64,000 bases of DNA from Streptomyces olivaceus (GTDB taxonomy: Bacteria; Actinomycetota; Actinomycetes; Streptomycetales; Streptomycetaceae), in NCBI RefSeq assembly GCF_000721235.1, contig NZ_JOFH01000001.1:372001-436000 (forward strand). The letters run 5' to 3'. The position numbers and the translations under genes were made by a program. The notes under the pieces are model-generated. The model had not been told where the DNA came from, searched no databases, and worked only from the letters and a program-made list of their open reading frames with translations. Shown one piece after another: positions 1 through 9,723 of the stretch; the first letter of the stretch is position 1, and every line of letters begins with the position of its first letter.

Positions 1-1
1 G

Positions 2-70
2 GAAGGGGCCGGGGAGAAGGGCACCACGCGGCAGGGCACCGGGACGGAGGCGGCGACGTGGAACCGGTGA
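2..70 (+). CDS. C-terminal tail of an upstream gene, probably an ABC permease (partial)
   Basis: An open frame enters from the left edge and stops with TGA at 68-70, 13 nt inside the downstream ATPase gene, which starts at 58. The 22 visible residues are hydrophilic and rich in Gly, Thr and Glu, as expected for a cytoplasmic tail. The overlap fits the usual order permease then ATPase in peptide/nickel-type ABC operons. Nothing in the tail itself identifies the family; the permease call is inference from context. Confidence 0.35.
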   Translation, partial: EGAGEKGTTRQGTGTEAATWNR

Positions 71-1713
71 TCGAGGTCGGCGGCCTGACCGCCCGCGCGG
101 ACGGCGCCCTGCTCCTGGACGGCGTGGACCTCACCGTCCGGGCCGGCGGGGTGACGGCCCTCGTGGGCCCGTCGGGCAGCGGCAAGACCACCCTCGCACT
201 GGCCCTGCTGGGCGAGGCCGCCCCCGGCGTGCGGCTGCGCGGTTCGGTGCGGGTCGCCGGTGTCGACGTGGTGGGCGAGGAGGGACCGACGGGGGCCGCC
301 CGGGACGTCCGTGGCCGCGTCGTCTCGTACATGCCCCAGCACCCGGCCCACGCGCTCAACCCCGCCCGGCGGATCGGTTCGGTCCTCACCGAACTCGCCC
401 GCCTGCACCGGCCGGACGGCACGGACGACTCCGGCGGCACGGGCCGGGCGGGCGGCACGGGCGGCACGGGCGGCGGCCGGTCCGCCGCCGGCAGGGAGCA
501 CGCGGCCGGGGCGTTGCGCGCCGCCGGGCTGCCGGACGACCCCGGCTTCCGGCGCCGTTTCCCGCACCAGTTCTCCGGCGGCCAGCGGCAGCGCGTGGCG
601 CTCGCCCAGGTGCTGGCGTGCGGCCCGAGCGTCCTCGTGCTCGACGAGCCCAGCACCGGTCTGGACACGGTGGCGCGGCTGCGGCTCGCGGACCGGCTGA
701 CCCGGCTGGCCGCGGACGGGTACGCGCTCCTGCTGCTCAGCCACGACCACGACCTGGTGCGCGCGGTGGCCGCCCGTACGGTGACCCTGGACCGCGGCCG
801 GGTGACCGCCGCGGGACCCACGCCCGAAGTGCTCCCGGCCCCGGCGGCTCCGCCCCCGCCCGTGGCGGCGACCGCGCCCGTACGGCCGGCCGGGGCCGTG
901 CTGGAGGCGCGGGGACTGACGGCGTGGCTGCACGCCGGACGCCGCGGTGAGGTCCTGCGCGACGTGGCGGTGCGGGTGCCGGAAGGGGGCTGCACGGCGG
1001 TGGTCGGCCCCTCGGGCAGCGGCAAGACCGTCCTGGCCCGCTGCCTCGCCGGGCTGCACGAACGCCACCGGGGACACCTCGCGTTCCGGGGCGAGCCGCT
1101 GCCCGTGCTGCGCCGCCGCACCGCCCGGCAGATCCGGGGTGTCCAGTACGTCTGGCAGGAGGTGCGGGGCTCCTTCGACGAGCGGCGCACCGTCCTGGAA
1201 CAGGTCGCCCGGACCGCCGTACGCCTGCGCGGGCTCACGCCACGGGAGGCCGAGCGGCAGGCCCGGGCGGTGTGGGAGCGGCTCGGGCTGTCGGCCGAGC
1301 ACACGGCGCGGCACGCCGCCGCACTGTCCGGCGGCGAACTGCAACGGGCTGCGCTGTCACGGGCGTTGCTCGCCGATCCCGACGTACTGATCTGCGACGA
1401 GATCACGACGGCGCTCGACTCCGTCAGCACGGAGCTGGTGACCGCCGAGATCACCCGCCTGCGCGAGGAGAGCGACACGGCCGTGCTGTGGATCGGCCAC
1501 GACCTGGCGCTCGTCGAGCGGCTCGCCGACGACCTCGTCGTCCTCGACTCCGGCGGCGTCGTGGACAGCGGCGACAGCCGTACGGTCCTCGGCGCCCCGC
1601 GCTCCGAGACCACCCGCCTGCTGCTGCGGTCGCGGCACCTGGGCACCGCCGGCCCGGCCGCCTTGGAACCCGTCCCACCCGGCGTCCAGCGAAAGGAACA
1701 CCTCCAGCCATGA
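58..1713 (+). CDS. ABC transporter ATPase with two fused nucleotide-binding domains (peptide/nickel type)
   Basis: This 551-residue protein contains two complete ATPase domains in tandem, equivalent to the DppD/DppF or NikD/NikE pair fused in one chain. Domain 1 has Walker A GPSGSGKTT at residues 37-45, signature FSGGQRQRV, Walker B VLVLDEPSTGLD and switch histidine LLSHDHD. Domain 2 has a second GPSGSGKT, signature LSGGELQRA, Walker B VLICDEITTALD and GHDLAL. All catalytic motifs are intact, so both sites should hydrolyse ATP to drive import. A Gly/Thr-rich low-complexity insert lies in domain 1 (about residues 120-142). The GTG start overlaps the upstream frame by 13 nt, and the stop overlaps the methyltransferase start (ATGA). 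The substrate is unknown; small peptides or metal chelates are usual for the family. Confidence 0.9.
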   Translation: MEPVIEVGGLTARADGALLLDGVDLTVRAGGVTALVGPSGSGKTTLALALLGEAAPGVRLRGSVRVAGVDVVGEEGPTGAARDVRGRVVSYMPQHPAHALNPARRIGSVLTELARLHRPDGTDDSGGTGRAGGTGGTGGGRSAAGREHAAGALRAAGLPDDPGFRRRFPHQFSGGQRQRVALAQVLACGPSVLVLDEPSTGLDTVARLRLADRLTRLAADGYALLLLSHDHDLVRAVAARTVTLDRGRVTAAGPTPEVLPAPAAPPPPVAATAPVRPAGAVLEARGLTAWLHAGRRGEVLRDVAVRVPEGGCTAVVGPSGSGKTVLARCLAGLHERHRGHLAFRGEPLPVLRRRTARQIRGVQYVWQEVRGSFDERRTVLEQVARTAVRLRGLTPREAERQARAVWERLGLSAEHTARHAAALSGGELQRAALSRALLADPDVLICDEITTALDSVSTELVTAEITRLREESDTAVLWIGHDLALVERLADDLVVLDSGGVVDSGDSRTVLGAPRSETTRLLLRSRHLGTAGPAALEPVPPGVQRKEHLQP

Positions 1714-2498
1714 CCACGACCACCTCCACCCCGTCCGACTGGCAGCAGTGGCAGACGAGTTGGGACCGCCAGCAGGAGTGGTACATGCCGGACCGGGAGG
1801 AACGCTTCCGGGTCATGACCGACGCGGTGGAGGCCGTGGCGGGCCGCACCCCGCTCGTGCTCGACCTGGCCTGCGGCACCGCCAGCATCTCCGACCGGGT
1901 GCTGCGGGCGCTCCCCGGCGCCCGCACCGTCTGCGTAGACATCGACCCGGCCCTGCTGACCATCGCCCGCGGGCACTTCGCCGGGGACGAGCGGGTCACC
2001 TTCGCCGAGGCCGACCTCACCGACCCGGACTGGACCGCGCGGCTGCCCCACGCGTCGTTCGACGCCGTGGTGACCGCCACCGCCCTGCACTGGCTGGACA
2101 CCGAACCGCTGCGCCGCCTCTACGGCACCCTGGCCGGTCTGCTGCGCGAGGGCGGCGTGTTCCTCAACGCCGACCACATGGAGGACGAGTCGGCGCCCCG
2201 TCTCAACGCCGCCATGAACGCCCTACTCACGGCGCGCCAGGAGGGACAGCGGCGTGAGGGCGCCCTCGACTGGTCCGACTGGTGGACCCTGGTCGCCGAC
2301 GACCCGGCCCTCGCCGAACCGGCGGCCCGCCGCTTCGCGCTCCTGGGCGACCCGCGCGAGCCCCGGCCCGCCGGCGCGCGGCCCGGCCGCCCCACCACCA
2401 CCCGGTGGCACCTCGACGCCCTGCGCGAACAGGGCTTCACCGAGGCACGCCAGGTCTGGTGCTCGGCGAGCGACGCACTGGTGGCGGCGCTGCGCTGA
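1710..2498 (+). CDS. class I SAM-dependent methyltransferase
   Basis: A 262-residue protein whose ATG overlaps the stop of the ABC ATPase (ATGA), preceded by GAAAGGA, so it is translationally coupled to the transporter. The SAM-binding motif I LDLACGTASIS lies near residue 52, followed by the acidic loop CVDIDPALL and the post-motif VVTATALHWLD. The fold is Rossmann-like, as in the UbiE/Tam methyltransferases. The substrate cannot be read from the sequence. Being the last gene of an importer operon suggests a small molecule imported or chelated by that system, which is inference only. Confidence 0.85.
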   Translation: MTTTTSTPSDWQQWQTSWDRQQEWYMPDREERFRVMTDAVEAVAGRTPLVLDLACGTASISDRVLRALPGARTVCVDIDPALLTIARGHFAGDERVTFAEADLTDPDWTARLPHASFDAVVTATALHWLDTEPLRRLYGTLAGLLREGGVFLNADHMEDESAPRLNAAMNALLTARQEGQRREGALDWSDWWTLVADDPALAEPAARRFALLGDPREPRPAGARPGRPTTTRWHLDALREQGFTEARQVWCSASDALVAALR

Positions 2499-2569
2499 GC
2501 CCGTCGGCACGGAGGAGGCGCCGGGACACTCCCTGGCCGCGGCCGGACGGCACCCCGTAGGGTGGAGGA

Positions 2570-2812
2570 CGCAGCTGGTTCGTCCCGTCAGCCGGACGGG
2601 ACGTCGCAAGAGGGAACCCGGTGGGAATCCGGGACTGCCCCGCAGCGGTGAGCGGGAACGACCGCCGTCATACGCACTGGGTCCGACACACGGGGCCCGG
2701 GAAGCGACGGCCAGTAGGTGTCCTCCTCGGTGCACGACCCGTACGAGTCGGTACGGGTCGAGCCCTCCGACGAGAGCGTGCCCGCGAGTCCGAAGACCTG
2801 CCAACTGCCCGC
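2570..2812 (+). promoter_or_regulatory. cobalamin (B12) riboswitch aptamer
   Basis: The leader of metE carries the conserved blocks of a cobalamin aptamer in order: an AAGAGGGAACCCGGTG block near 2608-2623, GAATCCGGGACTGCCCCGCAG near 2624-2644 followed by CGGTGAGCGGGAACGACCG, then GGGAAGCGACGGCCAGTAGG near 2699-2718, and the B12 box AGTCCGAAGACCTGCC at 2787-2802. Binding of adenosylcobalamin would be expected to shut off the downstream gene. The exact boundaries of the outer helix are estimated. Confidence 0.92.
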
Positions 2813-2872
2813 GCGCGGAACGGTCCGTGCGCGGACATCCCGGTGACCTCGTGGGCGGGTCGGCGTACACAT

Positions 2873-2903
2873 CGGACGGACGGCCGTGCGCCGTCGCCGT
2901 CCG
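2873..2903 (+). terminator. expression-platform hairpin of the metE riboswitch
   Basis: CGGACGG at 2873-2879 pairs with CCGTCCG at 2897-2903, with a further ACGG/CCGT pairing inside. The hairpin sits between the aptamer and the Shine-Dalgarno of metE (AAGGAGA, 2961-2967). It is not followed by a proper T tract. It could be a streptomycete-style terminator or part of a structure that alternates with the aptamer; which of the two is not decided by sequence. Confidence 0.5.
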
Positions 2904-2972
2904 GTCTGTCCCCTTCGCGCTTCTCGTCCCGTCGCCGGGATCTCAGGGATTCGTCTCGCGAAGGAGATCTCC

Positions 2973-5291
2973 GTGACAAGCAAGTCCGCGGCCGCGGCGG
3001 CCGGGGCCACCGTGTACGGCTACCCCCGCCAGGGACCGAACCGGGAACTGAAGAGGGCGATCGAGGGCTACTGGAAGGGCCGCGTCGACGCCGGCGCCCT
3101 CCGCGCCACCGCTCGCGAACTGCGCCGTGCGAACTGGGCGCAGCTCGCCGAGGCGGGCATCGACGAGGTCCCCACCGGCGACTTCTCGCTCTACGACCAC
3201 GTCCTGGACACCACCGTTATGGTCGGTGCGATTCCCGCCCGGCACCGGGCGGCCTTCGACGCCGACGTGCTGGCCGGCTACTTCGCGATGGCGCGCGGGA
3301 CGCAGGAGGTGGCGCCGCTGGAGATGACGAAGTGGTTCGACACCAACTACCACTACCTGGTGCCCGAGCTGGGCCCGGACACCGCCTTCTCCGCCGACTC
3401 CGCCCAGCAGGTCGCCGAGCTGGCGGAGGCCCTCTCCCACGGCCACACTCCCCGCCCGGTCCTGGTCGGGCCCGTCACCTACCTCCTGCTCGCCAAGCCC
3501 GCCCCCGGGGTGGACGCCGGGTTCGACCCGCTCACCCTCCTGGACCGGCTGCTCCCGGTGTACGCGGAGGTGCTCGCGGACCTGCGCGCGGCCGGCGCCG
3601 GATGGGTGCAGCTCGACGAGCCCGCCCTCGTCCAGGACCGCACCCCGGCCGAACTGAATGCGGCCGGGCGCGCCTACCGGGACCTCGGTGCCCTCACCGA
3701 CCGGCCGAAGCTGCTCGTCGCCTCCTACTTCGACGAGCTGGGCGAGGCCCTGCCGGTCCTCGCCAAGGCGCCCGTGGAGGGGCTGGCCCTGGACTTCACC
3801 GAGGCCGCCGCCGCCAACCTGGACGCGCTCGCCGCCGTCGGCGGCCTGCCCGGCAAGCGGCTGGTCGCGGGCGTCGTCAACGGCCGCAACATCTGGGTCA
3901 ACGACCTCGGCACGTCGCTCTCCACGCTCGGCACCCTGCTCGGCCTGGCCGACCGGGTCGACGTGTCCGCCTCCTGCTCGCTGCTGCACGTGCCCCTGGA
4001 CGCGTCCGCCGAACGGGACGTCGACCCGCAGATCCTGCGCTGGCTCGCCTTCGCGCAGCAGAAAACCTCCGAGACGGTCACGCTCGCCAAGGGCCTCGCC
4101 CGGGGCACCGGGGCCATCGCCGCGGAACTCGCCGCCAACCGGGCCGCCCTCGCCTCGCGGGCGAACTCCCCCATCACGCGCGACCCGGCCGTCCGCGCCC
4201 GCGCCGCCGCCGTCACCGACTCCGACGCCCGCCGCTCCCAGCCCTACGGCGAACGGACCGCGGCCCAGCGCTCCCGGCTCGGCCTCCCCCTCCTGCCGAC
4301 CACCACCATCGGCTCGTTCCCGCAGACCGGCGACCTGCGCACGGCCCGGGCCGACCTGCGCGCGGGCCGGATCGGCGCCGCCGGCTACGAGGACCGCATC
4401 CGGGCGGAGATCCAGGAGGTGGTCTCGTTCCAGGAGAAGACCGGGATCGACGTCCTCGTGCACGGCGAGCCCGAACGCAACGACATGGTCCAGTACTTCG
4501 CCGAACGGCTCACCGGCTACCTCGCCACCCGGCACGGCTGGGTCCAGTCCTACGGCACCCGCTACGTCCGCCCGCCGATCCTGGCCGGCGACATCTCCCG
4601 CCCCGAGCCGATGACGGTCCGCTGGACGACGTACGCCCAGTCGCTCACGGAGCGGCCGGTCAAGGGGATGCTGACCGGCCCGGTCACCATGCTCGCCTGG
4701 TCCTTCGTCCGCGACGACCAGCCCCGGGCCGACACCGCCCGCCAGGTGGCCCTCGCCCTGCGCGACGAGGTGGCCGACCTGGAGACCGCCGGCACGGGCG
4801 TCATCCAGGTCGACGAGCCGGCGCTCCGCGAGACGCTGCCCCTGCGTGCCGCCGGACGGGCCGGATACCTGGCGTGGGCCACGGAGGCCTTCCGTCTGAC
4901 CACCGCCGGCGTCCGCCCGGACACCCAGATCCACACCCACATGTGCTACGCGGAGTTCGGCGACATCGTGCGGGCCATCGACGACCTCGACGCCGACGTC
5001 ATCAGCCTGGAGGCGGCCCGCTCGCACATGCAGGTCGCCCGGGAACTGGCCGCCCACGGCTACCCGCGCGAGGCCGGGCCCGGCGTCTACGACATCCACT
5101 CGCCGCGGGTGCCGGACGCCGGTGAGGTGGCGGCCCTCCTGCGCGAGGGGCTGAAGGCCATCCCCGCCGAACGGCTGTGGGTCAACCCCGACTGCGGCCT
5201 GAAGACCCGCGCCTGGCCCGAGACCCGGGCCTCGCTGGAGCACCTGGTGACGGCCGCCCGCACGGTCCGTGCGGAGTTGTCCGGTTCCTGA
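2973..5291 (+). CDS. metE: cobalamin-independent methionine synthase MetE
   Basis: A 772-residue 5-methyltetrahydropteroyltriglutamate-homocysteine methyltransferase, the normal length for the family, which makes methionine without B12. The GTG start lies 5 nt after a strong AAGGAGA. Two homologous barrels are present. The C-terminal one carries the zinc ligands His656 and Cys658 (THMC), a Glu in SLEAARSH near 680, and Cys741 in NPDCG. The substrate-binding blocks [13 protein letters not shown] and QVDEPALRE are also intact. The gene is alone behind a cobalamin riboswitch, so it should be repressed when B12 lets MetH take over. It converges on ung with a strong hairpin between them. Confidence 0.97.
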   Translation: MTSKSAAAAAGATVYGYPRQGPNRELKRAIEGYWKGRVDAGALRATARELRRANWAQLAEAGIDEVPTGDFSLYDHVLDTTVMVGAIPARHRAAFDADVLAGYFAMARGTQEVAPLEMTKWFDTNYHYLVPELGPDTAFSADSAQQVAELAEALSHGHTPRPVLVGPVTYLLLAKPAPGVDAGFDPLTLLDRLLPVYAEVLADLRAAGAGWVQLDEPALVQDRTPAELNAAGRAYRDLGALTDRPKLLVASYFDELGEALPVLAKAPVEGLALDFTEAAAANLDALAAVGGLPGKRLVAGVVNGRNIWVNDLGTSLSTLGTLLGLADRVDVSASCSLLHVPLDASAERDVDPQILRWLAFAQQKTSETVTLAKGLARGTGAIAAELAANRAALASRANSPITRDPAVRARAAAVTDSDARRSQPYGERTAAQRSRLGLPLLPTTTIGSFPQTGDLRTARADLRAGRIGAAGYEDRIRAEIQEVVSFQEKTGIDVLVHGEPERNDMVQYFAERLTGYLATRHGWVQSYGTRYVRPPILAGDISRPEPMTVRWTTYAQSLTERPVKGMLTGPVTMLAWSFVRDDQPRADTARQVALALRDEVADLETAGTGVIQVDEPALRETLPLRAAGRAGYLAWATEAFRLTTAGVRPDTQIHTHMCYAEFGDIVRAIDDLDADVISLEAARSHMQVARELAAHGYPREAGPGVYDIHSPRVPDAGEVAALLREGLKAIPAERLWVNPDCGLKTRAWPETRASLEHLVTAARTVRAELSGS

Positions 5292-5301
5292 GCCGCAGGG
5301 T

Positions 5302-5339
5302 CGCCGGGGCAGGGCACACGAGCGTGCCCTGCCCCGGCG
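5302..5339. terminator. bidirectional terminator between metE and ung
   Basis: A perfect 16-bp stem (5302-5317 with 5324-5339) closes a 6-nt loop ACGAGC. It lies 11 nt after the metE stop and about 40 nt after the end of the convergent ung gene, which is the expected place for a shared terminator. No T tract follows, as is usual in streptomycetes. Confidence 0.75.
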
Positions 5340-5380
5340 TACGGCGAGGTGCCGGGCCGGCGGGAGGCGACGGCGGGCCG

Positions 5381-6058
5381 CTACGGCAGGCGCCAGTCCA
5401 CCGGTGCGGCGCCCTGCTGGGCGAGGAAGTCGTTGGCGCGGCTGAAGGGGCGCGAGCCGAAGAAGCCCCGGTCCGCCGAACGCGGGGAGGGGTGGGCCGA
5501 CTCGATCACCGGGAAGCGGTCGAGGTGGGGGCGCAGGTTGCGGGCGTCCCGGCCCCACAGGATGGAGACCAGGGGCGTACCGCGCTCGGCGAGCGCGCGG
5601 ATCGCCCGCTCGGTGACCTCTTCCCAGCCCTTGTCGCGGTGCGAGCCGGGGCTGTTGGGCCGCGTCGTCAGCGCTCTGTTCAGCAGCAGCACGCCCTGCC
5701 GCGTCCACGGGGTGAGGTCGCCGTTGGACGGGCGGGCCAGGCCGAGGTCGCTCTGCAGCTCCTGGAAGATGTTGATCAGGCTGCCGGGCAGCCGGCGCAC
5801 CTCGGGGGCGACGGCGAAGCTCAGGCCGATCGCCATCCCGGGTGTGGGGTAGGGGTCCTGCCCCACGATGAGGACGCGCACGTCGTCGAACGGCTGCTGG
5901 AAGGCGCGCAGGACGTTCGGTCCCTCGGGCAGGTAGGTCCGGCCGGCCGCGAGTTCGGACCGCAGGAAGCCGCCCATGGAGGCGACGCGTTCCGCCACCG
6001 GTTCCAGGGCCTTCGCCCAGCCGGGCTCGACGAGTTCATGGAGAGGTCGTGGTGCCAC
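5381..6058 (-). CDS. ung: uracil-DNA glycosylase, family 1
   Basis: A 225-residue base-excision repair enzyme that removes uracil from DNA. The water-activating motif GQDPYPTPG has its catalytic Asp at residue 68. The uracil-contacting segment [10 protein letters not shown] and the minor-groove loop [11 protein letters not shown] with catalytic His are present. The GTG start (VAPRPLHEL) was chosen because the family begins close to this point; the open frame extends further upstream but the extra sequence is not family-like. Single-gene unit, divergent from the kinase gene at 6239. Confidence 0.95.
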   Translation of the reverse strand: MAPRPLHELVEPGWAKALEPVAERVASMGGFLRSELAAGRTYLPEGPNVLRAFQQPFDDVRVLIVGQDPYPTPGMAIGLSFAVAPEVRRLPGSLINIFQELQSDLGLARPSNGDLTPWTRQGVLLLNRALTTRPNSPGSHRDKGWEEVTERAIRALAERGTPLVSILWGRDARNLRPHLDRFPVIESAHPSPRSADRGFFGSRPFSRANDFLAQQGAAPVDWRLP

Positions 6059-6238
6059 GGGCAGCCACTCTACTGGCGTATCGCGGGAGCGGGTGACACG
6101 AACGGACCGCACCGTCGCGTTCCCGGGGGCCGTCTGAGAGAGTGTCGCGCTACCAGACGGCGACGAGAGAGGCACGTCGAGTCCAGTGAGCCATCCACTT
6201 CGCCGGCCCGGCACCTCCGCACACGCGGTGAAGCTGCC

Positions 6239-7222
6239 GTGAGCGCCGGGTTCCTTGCCGTGGACTCCGGCGGCTCCGGGCTGCGCGTGGTCGTCGGCAC
6301 CGCCGGTGACGGCGGGAGCGGCCCGCTCGGCCGGCGGGCGTCGGGTGAGCCCGTTCGCACGGGGGCCCGCGGCATCGATCCCGGTCATCTCCTGGCGCAA
6401 CTGCTCCCCATGGCCGCGGCGTTGACCGGCGAGACGGGTGTGACCCGGCTCGACACCGTCGTCGTCGGAGCCGCCGGGATGGCCACCCTCGGCGACGCAC
6501 TGCGAGCCGAACTGCCGGGCGCGCTCGCCCGGGAGCTGGGCACGCGGCGGGTCGCGCTGGCCGCCGACGCCGTGACCGCCTACGTCGGCGCCCTGGGCCC
6601 GCGTTCCGGAGCGGTGGTGGCCGCGGGCACCGGTCTGATCGCGACCGGCACCGACCTGATCCGCTGGCGCCGGGCGGACGGCTGGGGCCATCTGCTGGGC
6701 GACTGCGGCAGCGGCGCGTGGATCGGTCGGGCCGGTCTCGAGGCGGCGCTGCGGGCCCACGACGGGCGGGAGGGCGGCTCGGCCCCGCTGCTCGCCCTGG
6801 CCGAGGAGCGGTTCGGGCCGGCGTCGGGGCTCCCGGGGCGGGTGTATCCGCGCTCGGACCGCCCCGCCGTGCTCGCCTCCTTCGCGCCCGACGTGGCCGC
6901 CTGCGCCGCCGGCGATCCCGTGGCCGCCGGGGTGCTGCGGACCGCCGCCCGGCACATCGCCGACTCGGCCGCCGCGGTCTGCCCCCGCGACGGCGAGCCC
7001 CGCGTCGCGGTCACCGGGGGCCTGCTGAAGCTGGGCGGCCCCCTCGTCGTACCGCTGGAGGAGGAGCTGGCGGAGCGGCTGCCGCGGGCGCGGCGGGTGG
7101 CCGCGGAGGGCGACCCGCTGGATGGCGCGGTCCGGATCGCGATCGGCCTGGCGACCGGATCACTCGCCCTTCCGGAGGACGACAGGATGCTGTGGGTGAC
7201 GTCCACGCCGGGCGGCCGGTGA
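6239..7222 (+). CDS. BadF/BadG/BcrA/BcrD-type kinase, N-acetylglucosamine kinase-like
   Basis: A 327-residue protein of the ASKHA fold. The phosphate-1 loop [11 protein letters not shown] is at the N terminus, the connecting segment [11 protein letters not shown] is followed by the phosphate-2 loop [10 protein letters not shown], and an adenosine loop [13 protein letters not shown] is near residue 260. This arrangement matches the N-acetylglucosamine kinase branch, which phosphorylates amino sugars released from chitin or cell wall. GGTGAAG lies just upstream of the GTG start. There is no sugar operon around it, so the substrate is only a family-level guess. Confidence 0.8.
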   Translation: MSAGFLAVDSGGSGLRVVVGTAGDGGSGPLGRRASGEPVRTGARGIDPGHLLAQLLPMAAALTGETGVTRLDTVVVGAAGMATLGDALRAELPGALARELGTRRVALAADAVTAYVGALGPRSGAVVAAGTGLIATGTDLIRWRRADGWGHLLGDCGSGAWIGRAGLEAALRAHDGREGGSAPLLALAEERFGPASGLPGRVYPRSDRPAVLASFAPDVAACAAGDPVAAGVLRTAARHIADSAAAVCPRDGEPRVAVTGGLLKLGGPLVVPLEEELAERLPRARRVAAEGDPLDGAVRIAIGLATGSLALPEDDRMLWVTSTPGGR

Positions 7223-7400
7223 CCAGCCCGTGATCGGCCGGTTGTCGGCGGTGGTCGGCCGGTAACCGATCCGCCGGGGAGGTGAATCGTGCCGATGTCG
7301 GCCGTTCCGTACGTCACTCATCAGACAAAACCGGACGGATAACGCTCAGCCGCACCCTCCCCGAACAGGGAAACCCCGGAAACCAGTAACATGCGGCGCC

Positions 7401-8333
7401 ATGAGCTCCCCCACTGGGCCCGCGTCCGGCCTGCCCGTACGAATGCCGCGCCCCCGCCAGCCCGGACGGCACCGCCGTCCCGAACCCCTGGTGGCTCCCG
7501 AGGGCGCGCCGGCGCTCGTCCTCGCGGTGCCGGGGGCGCCCACCAACGCCACCCGGAGCCTCGCCGACGAGGTCATCAGCATCGCCCGTTCCGAGCTGCC
7601 CGGCCTCGACGCCCGGATCGGCCACCTCGACGGGGACGACGACGAGTTCCCCTCGCTGTCGGCCGTGCTCGTGCGGGCCGCCGAGGAGCGCACCGCCCGC
7701 TTCGAGCAGGCGCGCGCCGCCGGTCTGGACGTGAAGGAGCCCGACGGCCCCGTCGCCGTCGTCGTGCCGCTGCTCGCCGGTCCCGACAACGCGCTGCTGC
7801 GCCGGATCCGGCAGTCCGTCATGGACAGCAAGATCGCGGCCGAGCTGACCGACGTGCTCGGACCGCACCCGCTGCTGGCCGAGGCGCTGCACGTGCGGCT
7901 CTCCGAGGCCGGGCTGGCCCGCGCCGACCGCGCCCGCCTGTTCACCGTGGCGACCGCCGCGGACGGCATCATCCTGGCCTCCGTGGGCGGTGACGAGGCG
8001 GTGCAGGCGGCCGGGATCACCGGCATGCTGCTCGCCGCCCGCCTCGCCGTGCCGGTGATCGCGGCGGCGCTGGACGAGGAGGGCTCGATCGCGTCCGTGG
8101 CCGAGCAGCTGCGGGGCTCGGGCTCCCAGCAGCTGGCACTCGCTCCGTATCTGATCGGGCCGGAGATCGAGGCGTCGGTGCTGGAGGAGGCGGCCAAGGA
8201 GGCGGGCTGCTCCACCGCCGAGCCGCTCGGCCCGTATCCGGCGATCGGCAAGCTGGCGCTGGCCAAGTACACGACGGCGCTCGGCATCTCGCCGCAGCAG
8301 GCGCAGGGGACGCAGGGGGCGTCGGTGCGGTGA
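7401..8333 (+). CDS. CbiX/SirB-like protein lacking the usual metal-binding histidines
   Basis: A 310-residue protein with the two-repeat layout of sirohydrochlorin chelatases: an N-terminal APTNATRSLADEV helix, a VVPLLAGPDNALLRRI block, and GPHPLLAEALHVRLSEAG near residue 155 as in CbiX proteins. In active CbiX/SirB a His follows the first strand (HGS) and another lies in PGYH. Here these positions read VPGAPT and GPDNA, so the metal site appears lost. It may be a non-catalytic paralogue or use another ligand. The N terminus (first about 30 residues) is basic and Pro-rich. It stands alone, without siroheme or cobalamin genes nearby. Confidence 0.65.
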   Translation: MSSPTGPASGLPVRMPRPRQPGRHRRPEPLVAPEGAPALVLAVPGAPTNATRSLADEVISIARSELPGLDARIGHLDGDDDEFPSLSAVLVRAAEERTARFEQARAAGLDVKEPDGPVAVVVPLLAGPDNALLRRIRQSVMDSKIAAELTDVLGPHPLLAEALHVRLSEAGLARADRARLFTVATAADGIILASVGGDEAVQAAGITGMLLAARLAVPVIAAALDEEGSIASVAEQLRGSGSQQLALAPYLIGPEIEASVLEEAAKEAGCSTAEPLGPYPAIGKLALAKYTTALGISPQQAQGTQGASVR

Positions 8334-8374
8334 CCCTGGCGGGGCCCGAGGGTCCCGGGGTTCCGTTGGTTGAG

Positions 8375-8483
8375 GGGCGCCGTGGGTTACCGGGGCGCCC
8401 TGCGTCGGGGTGGGCCGGGGGTGGGGTGCGTTGCCCGGCGTTGCGGGGTGCCGCTGCGCCCACCCGTGCCGCCCCAGCGGCAC
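8375..8483. terminator. hairpins between the CbiX-like and lactonase genes
   Basis: Two stems lie between the converging genes: a 7-bp GGGCGCC/GGCGCCC pair (8375-8381 with 8394-8400) and a 9-bp GTGCCGCTG/CAGCGGCAC pair (8448-8456 with 8475-8483). The position suits termination of both transcripts. Each stem alone is modest for such GC-rich DNA. Confidence 0.4.
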
Positions 8484-8514
8484 GACTGCCCGCAGCGGGG
8501 GGGCCGCGGTTCGG

Positions 8515-9552
8515 TTACCTGGTGAAGGTGACGCAGGAGGCTGCCGGTACGGCCAGGGAGCCGGTGGGGCGGGGGATGCCGGTGGTGGGGTCGAGGGTGA
8601 ACCAGGTCACGTCGCCGGAGCGCTCGTTGGCCGCGTAGAGGAAGCCCCGCGACTCGGTGATGTCGCGGGGCCAGTGTCCGCCGCACGGCACCGTCGCGGT
8701 CAGCCGCAGTCCGTCCGGCTCGACGGCGAACACGGACAGGACGTCCTCGCCGCGGGTCGCGGTCCACACGAAGCGGCCGTCGGGCGAGACCACGATGCCG
8801 GACGGGTGGGCGTCGCCCGCCGGGGCCGCCGGGAGCACCGGTACCTCGGTGAGCGGCCGCAGGGCGCCGTCGGCGGCGTCCCAGTGGCAGACGGTGACGG
8901 TGGGCGCGAGTTCGTTGACGACGTAGGCGCGGGTGCCGTCCGGGTGGAAGGCCAGGTGCCGCGGGCCCGAACCGGGGCGCAGCGCGGTCTCCCGGTGTAC
9001 GGCAGGGACACCGTTCACCAGGGTGCAGACCCGCACCGAGTCGGTGCCGAGGTCCACGCTGACGGCCCACCGTCCGCTCGGATCACTCTGCACCTGATGG
9101 GCGTGCGGGCCCTGCTGCCGCTGGGCGTGCGGGCCGGAGCCGGTGTGCCGGAGGACGCCGGACGCGGACCGCGCGAGGGTGCCGTCGGCGCGGACCGGCA
9201 CGGCGGAGACGGTGCCGGAGCCGTAGTTGGCGGTCAGCAGGTGGCCGTCGTACAGGCCGAGGTGGGTCGGTCCGTCGCCGCCGACGGGGACGGGGCGGCC
9301 GAGGGGCTCGGGCTTGTCCCCGCCCACCCCGTAGGCGGCCACGGCGCCCTCGGTGGTCTCGCTGACGGCGTAGAGGGTGTCGCCGTCGGGCGACAGGGCC
9401 AGGTAGGACGGGTCGGACAGGCGGTCGGTGCCGCTCACGACCGTGAGGGCGCCGCTGTGCGGGTCGACGTCCGCCGTCAGGATCCCGGGGCCGCCCGCCG
9501 CCGTGAACGACCCGATGAATGCCCGCCGCTGCCGCCTGCCGCCGTCCGCCAC
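8515..9552 (-). CDS. lactonase-family seven-bladed beta-propeller protein
   Basis: A 345-residue protein of the YbhE/6-phosphogluconolactonase-like propeller family. It shows repeated blade motifs such as ALSPDGDTLYAVSE, FHPDGTRAYVVNEL and VVSPDGRFVWTATRG, and begins with the family-typical FIGSFTAAGGPGI. The family hydrolyses lactones, including 6-phosphogluconolactone in some members, but many have no assigned substrate. The GTG start (VADGGRRQRR) was preferred because GAGAGGGG precedes it at good spacing. No signal peptide is visible, so it is probably cytoplasmic. Confidence 0.82.
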   Translation of the reverse strand: MADGGRRQRRAFIGSFTAAGGPGILTADVDPHSGALTVVSGTDRLSDPSYLALSPDGDTLYAVSETTEGAVAAYGVGGDKPEPLGRPVPVGGDGPTHLGLYDGHLLTANYGSGTVSAVPVRADGTLARSASGVLRHTGSGPHAQRQQGPHAHQVQSDPSGRWAVSVDLGTDSVRVCTLVNGVPAVHRETALRPGSGPRHLAFHPDGTRAYVVNELAPTVTVCHWDAADGALRPLTEVPVLPAAPAGDAHPSGIVVSPDGRFVWTATRGEDVLSVFAVEPDGLRLTATVPCGGHWPRDITESRGFLYAANERSGDVTWFTLDPTTGIPRPTGSLAVPAASCVTFTR

Positions 9553-9723
9553 CGCTGGTTGCCCCTCTCGTCCCGCGTCTCGCCCGTCTCGCCCCGCGTC
9601 GTTCCGCGCCGTCCCTGGCATCGCCGGGTGCCGGCCCGGTGGACCGCCCGGAGCGACGGTAGCAGTCGATCACTCGGGGGCTGGGCCGAGCGAGTGGCCC
9701 GGGAGCAGCGGGAGCAATCCGGC

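Noticed and set aside
2943..5708. Minus-strand open frame of about 920 codons over metE
   Set aside because: It is the mirror of metE codon usage (His/Gly/Arg/Val-rich) and contains no family signature.
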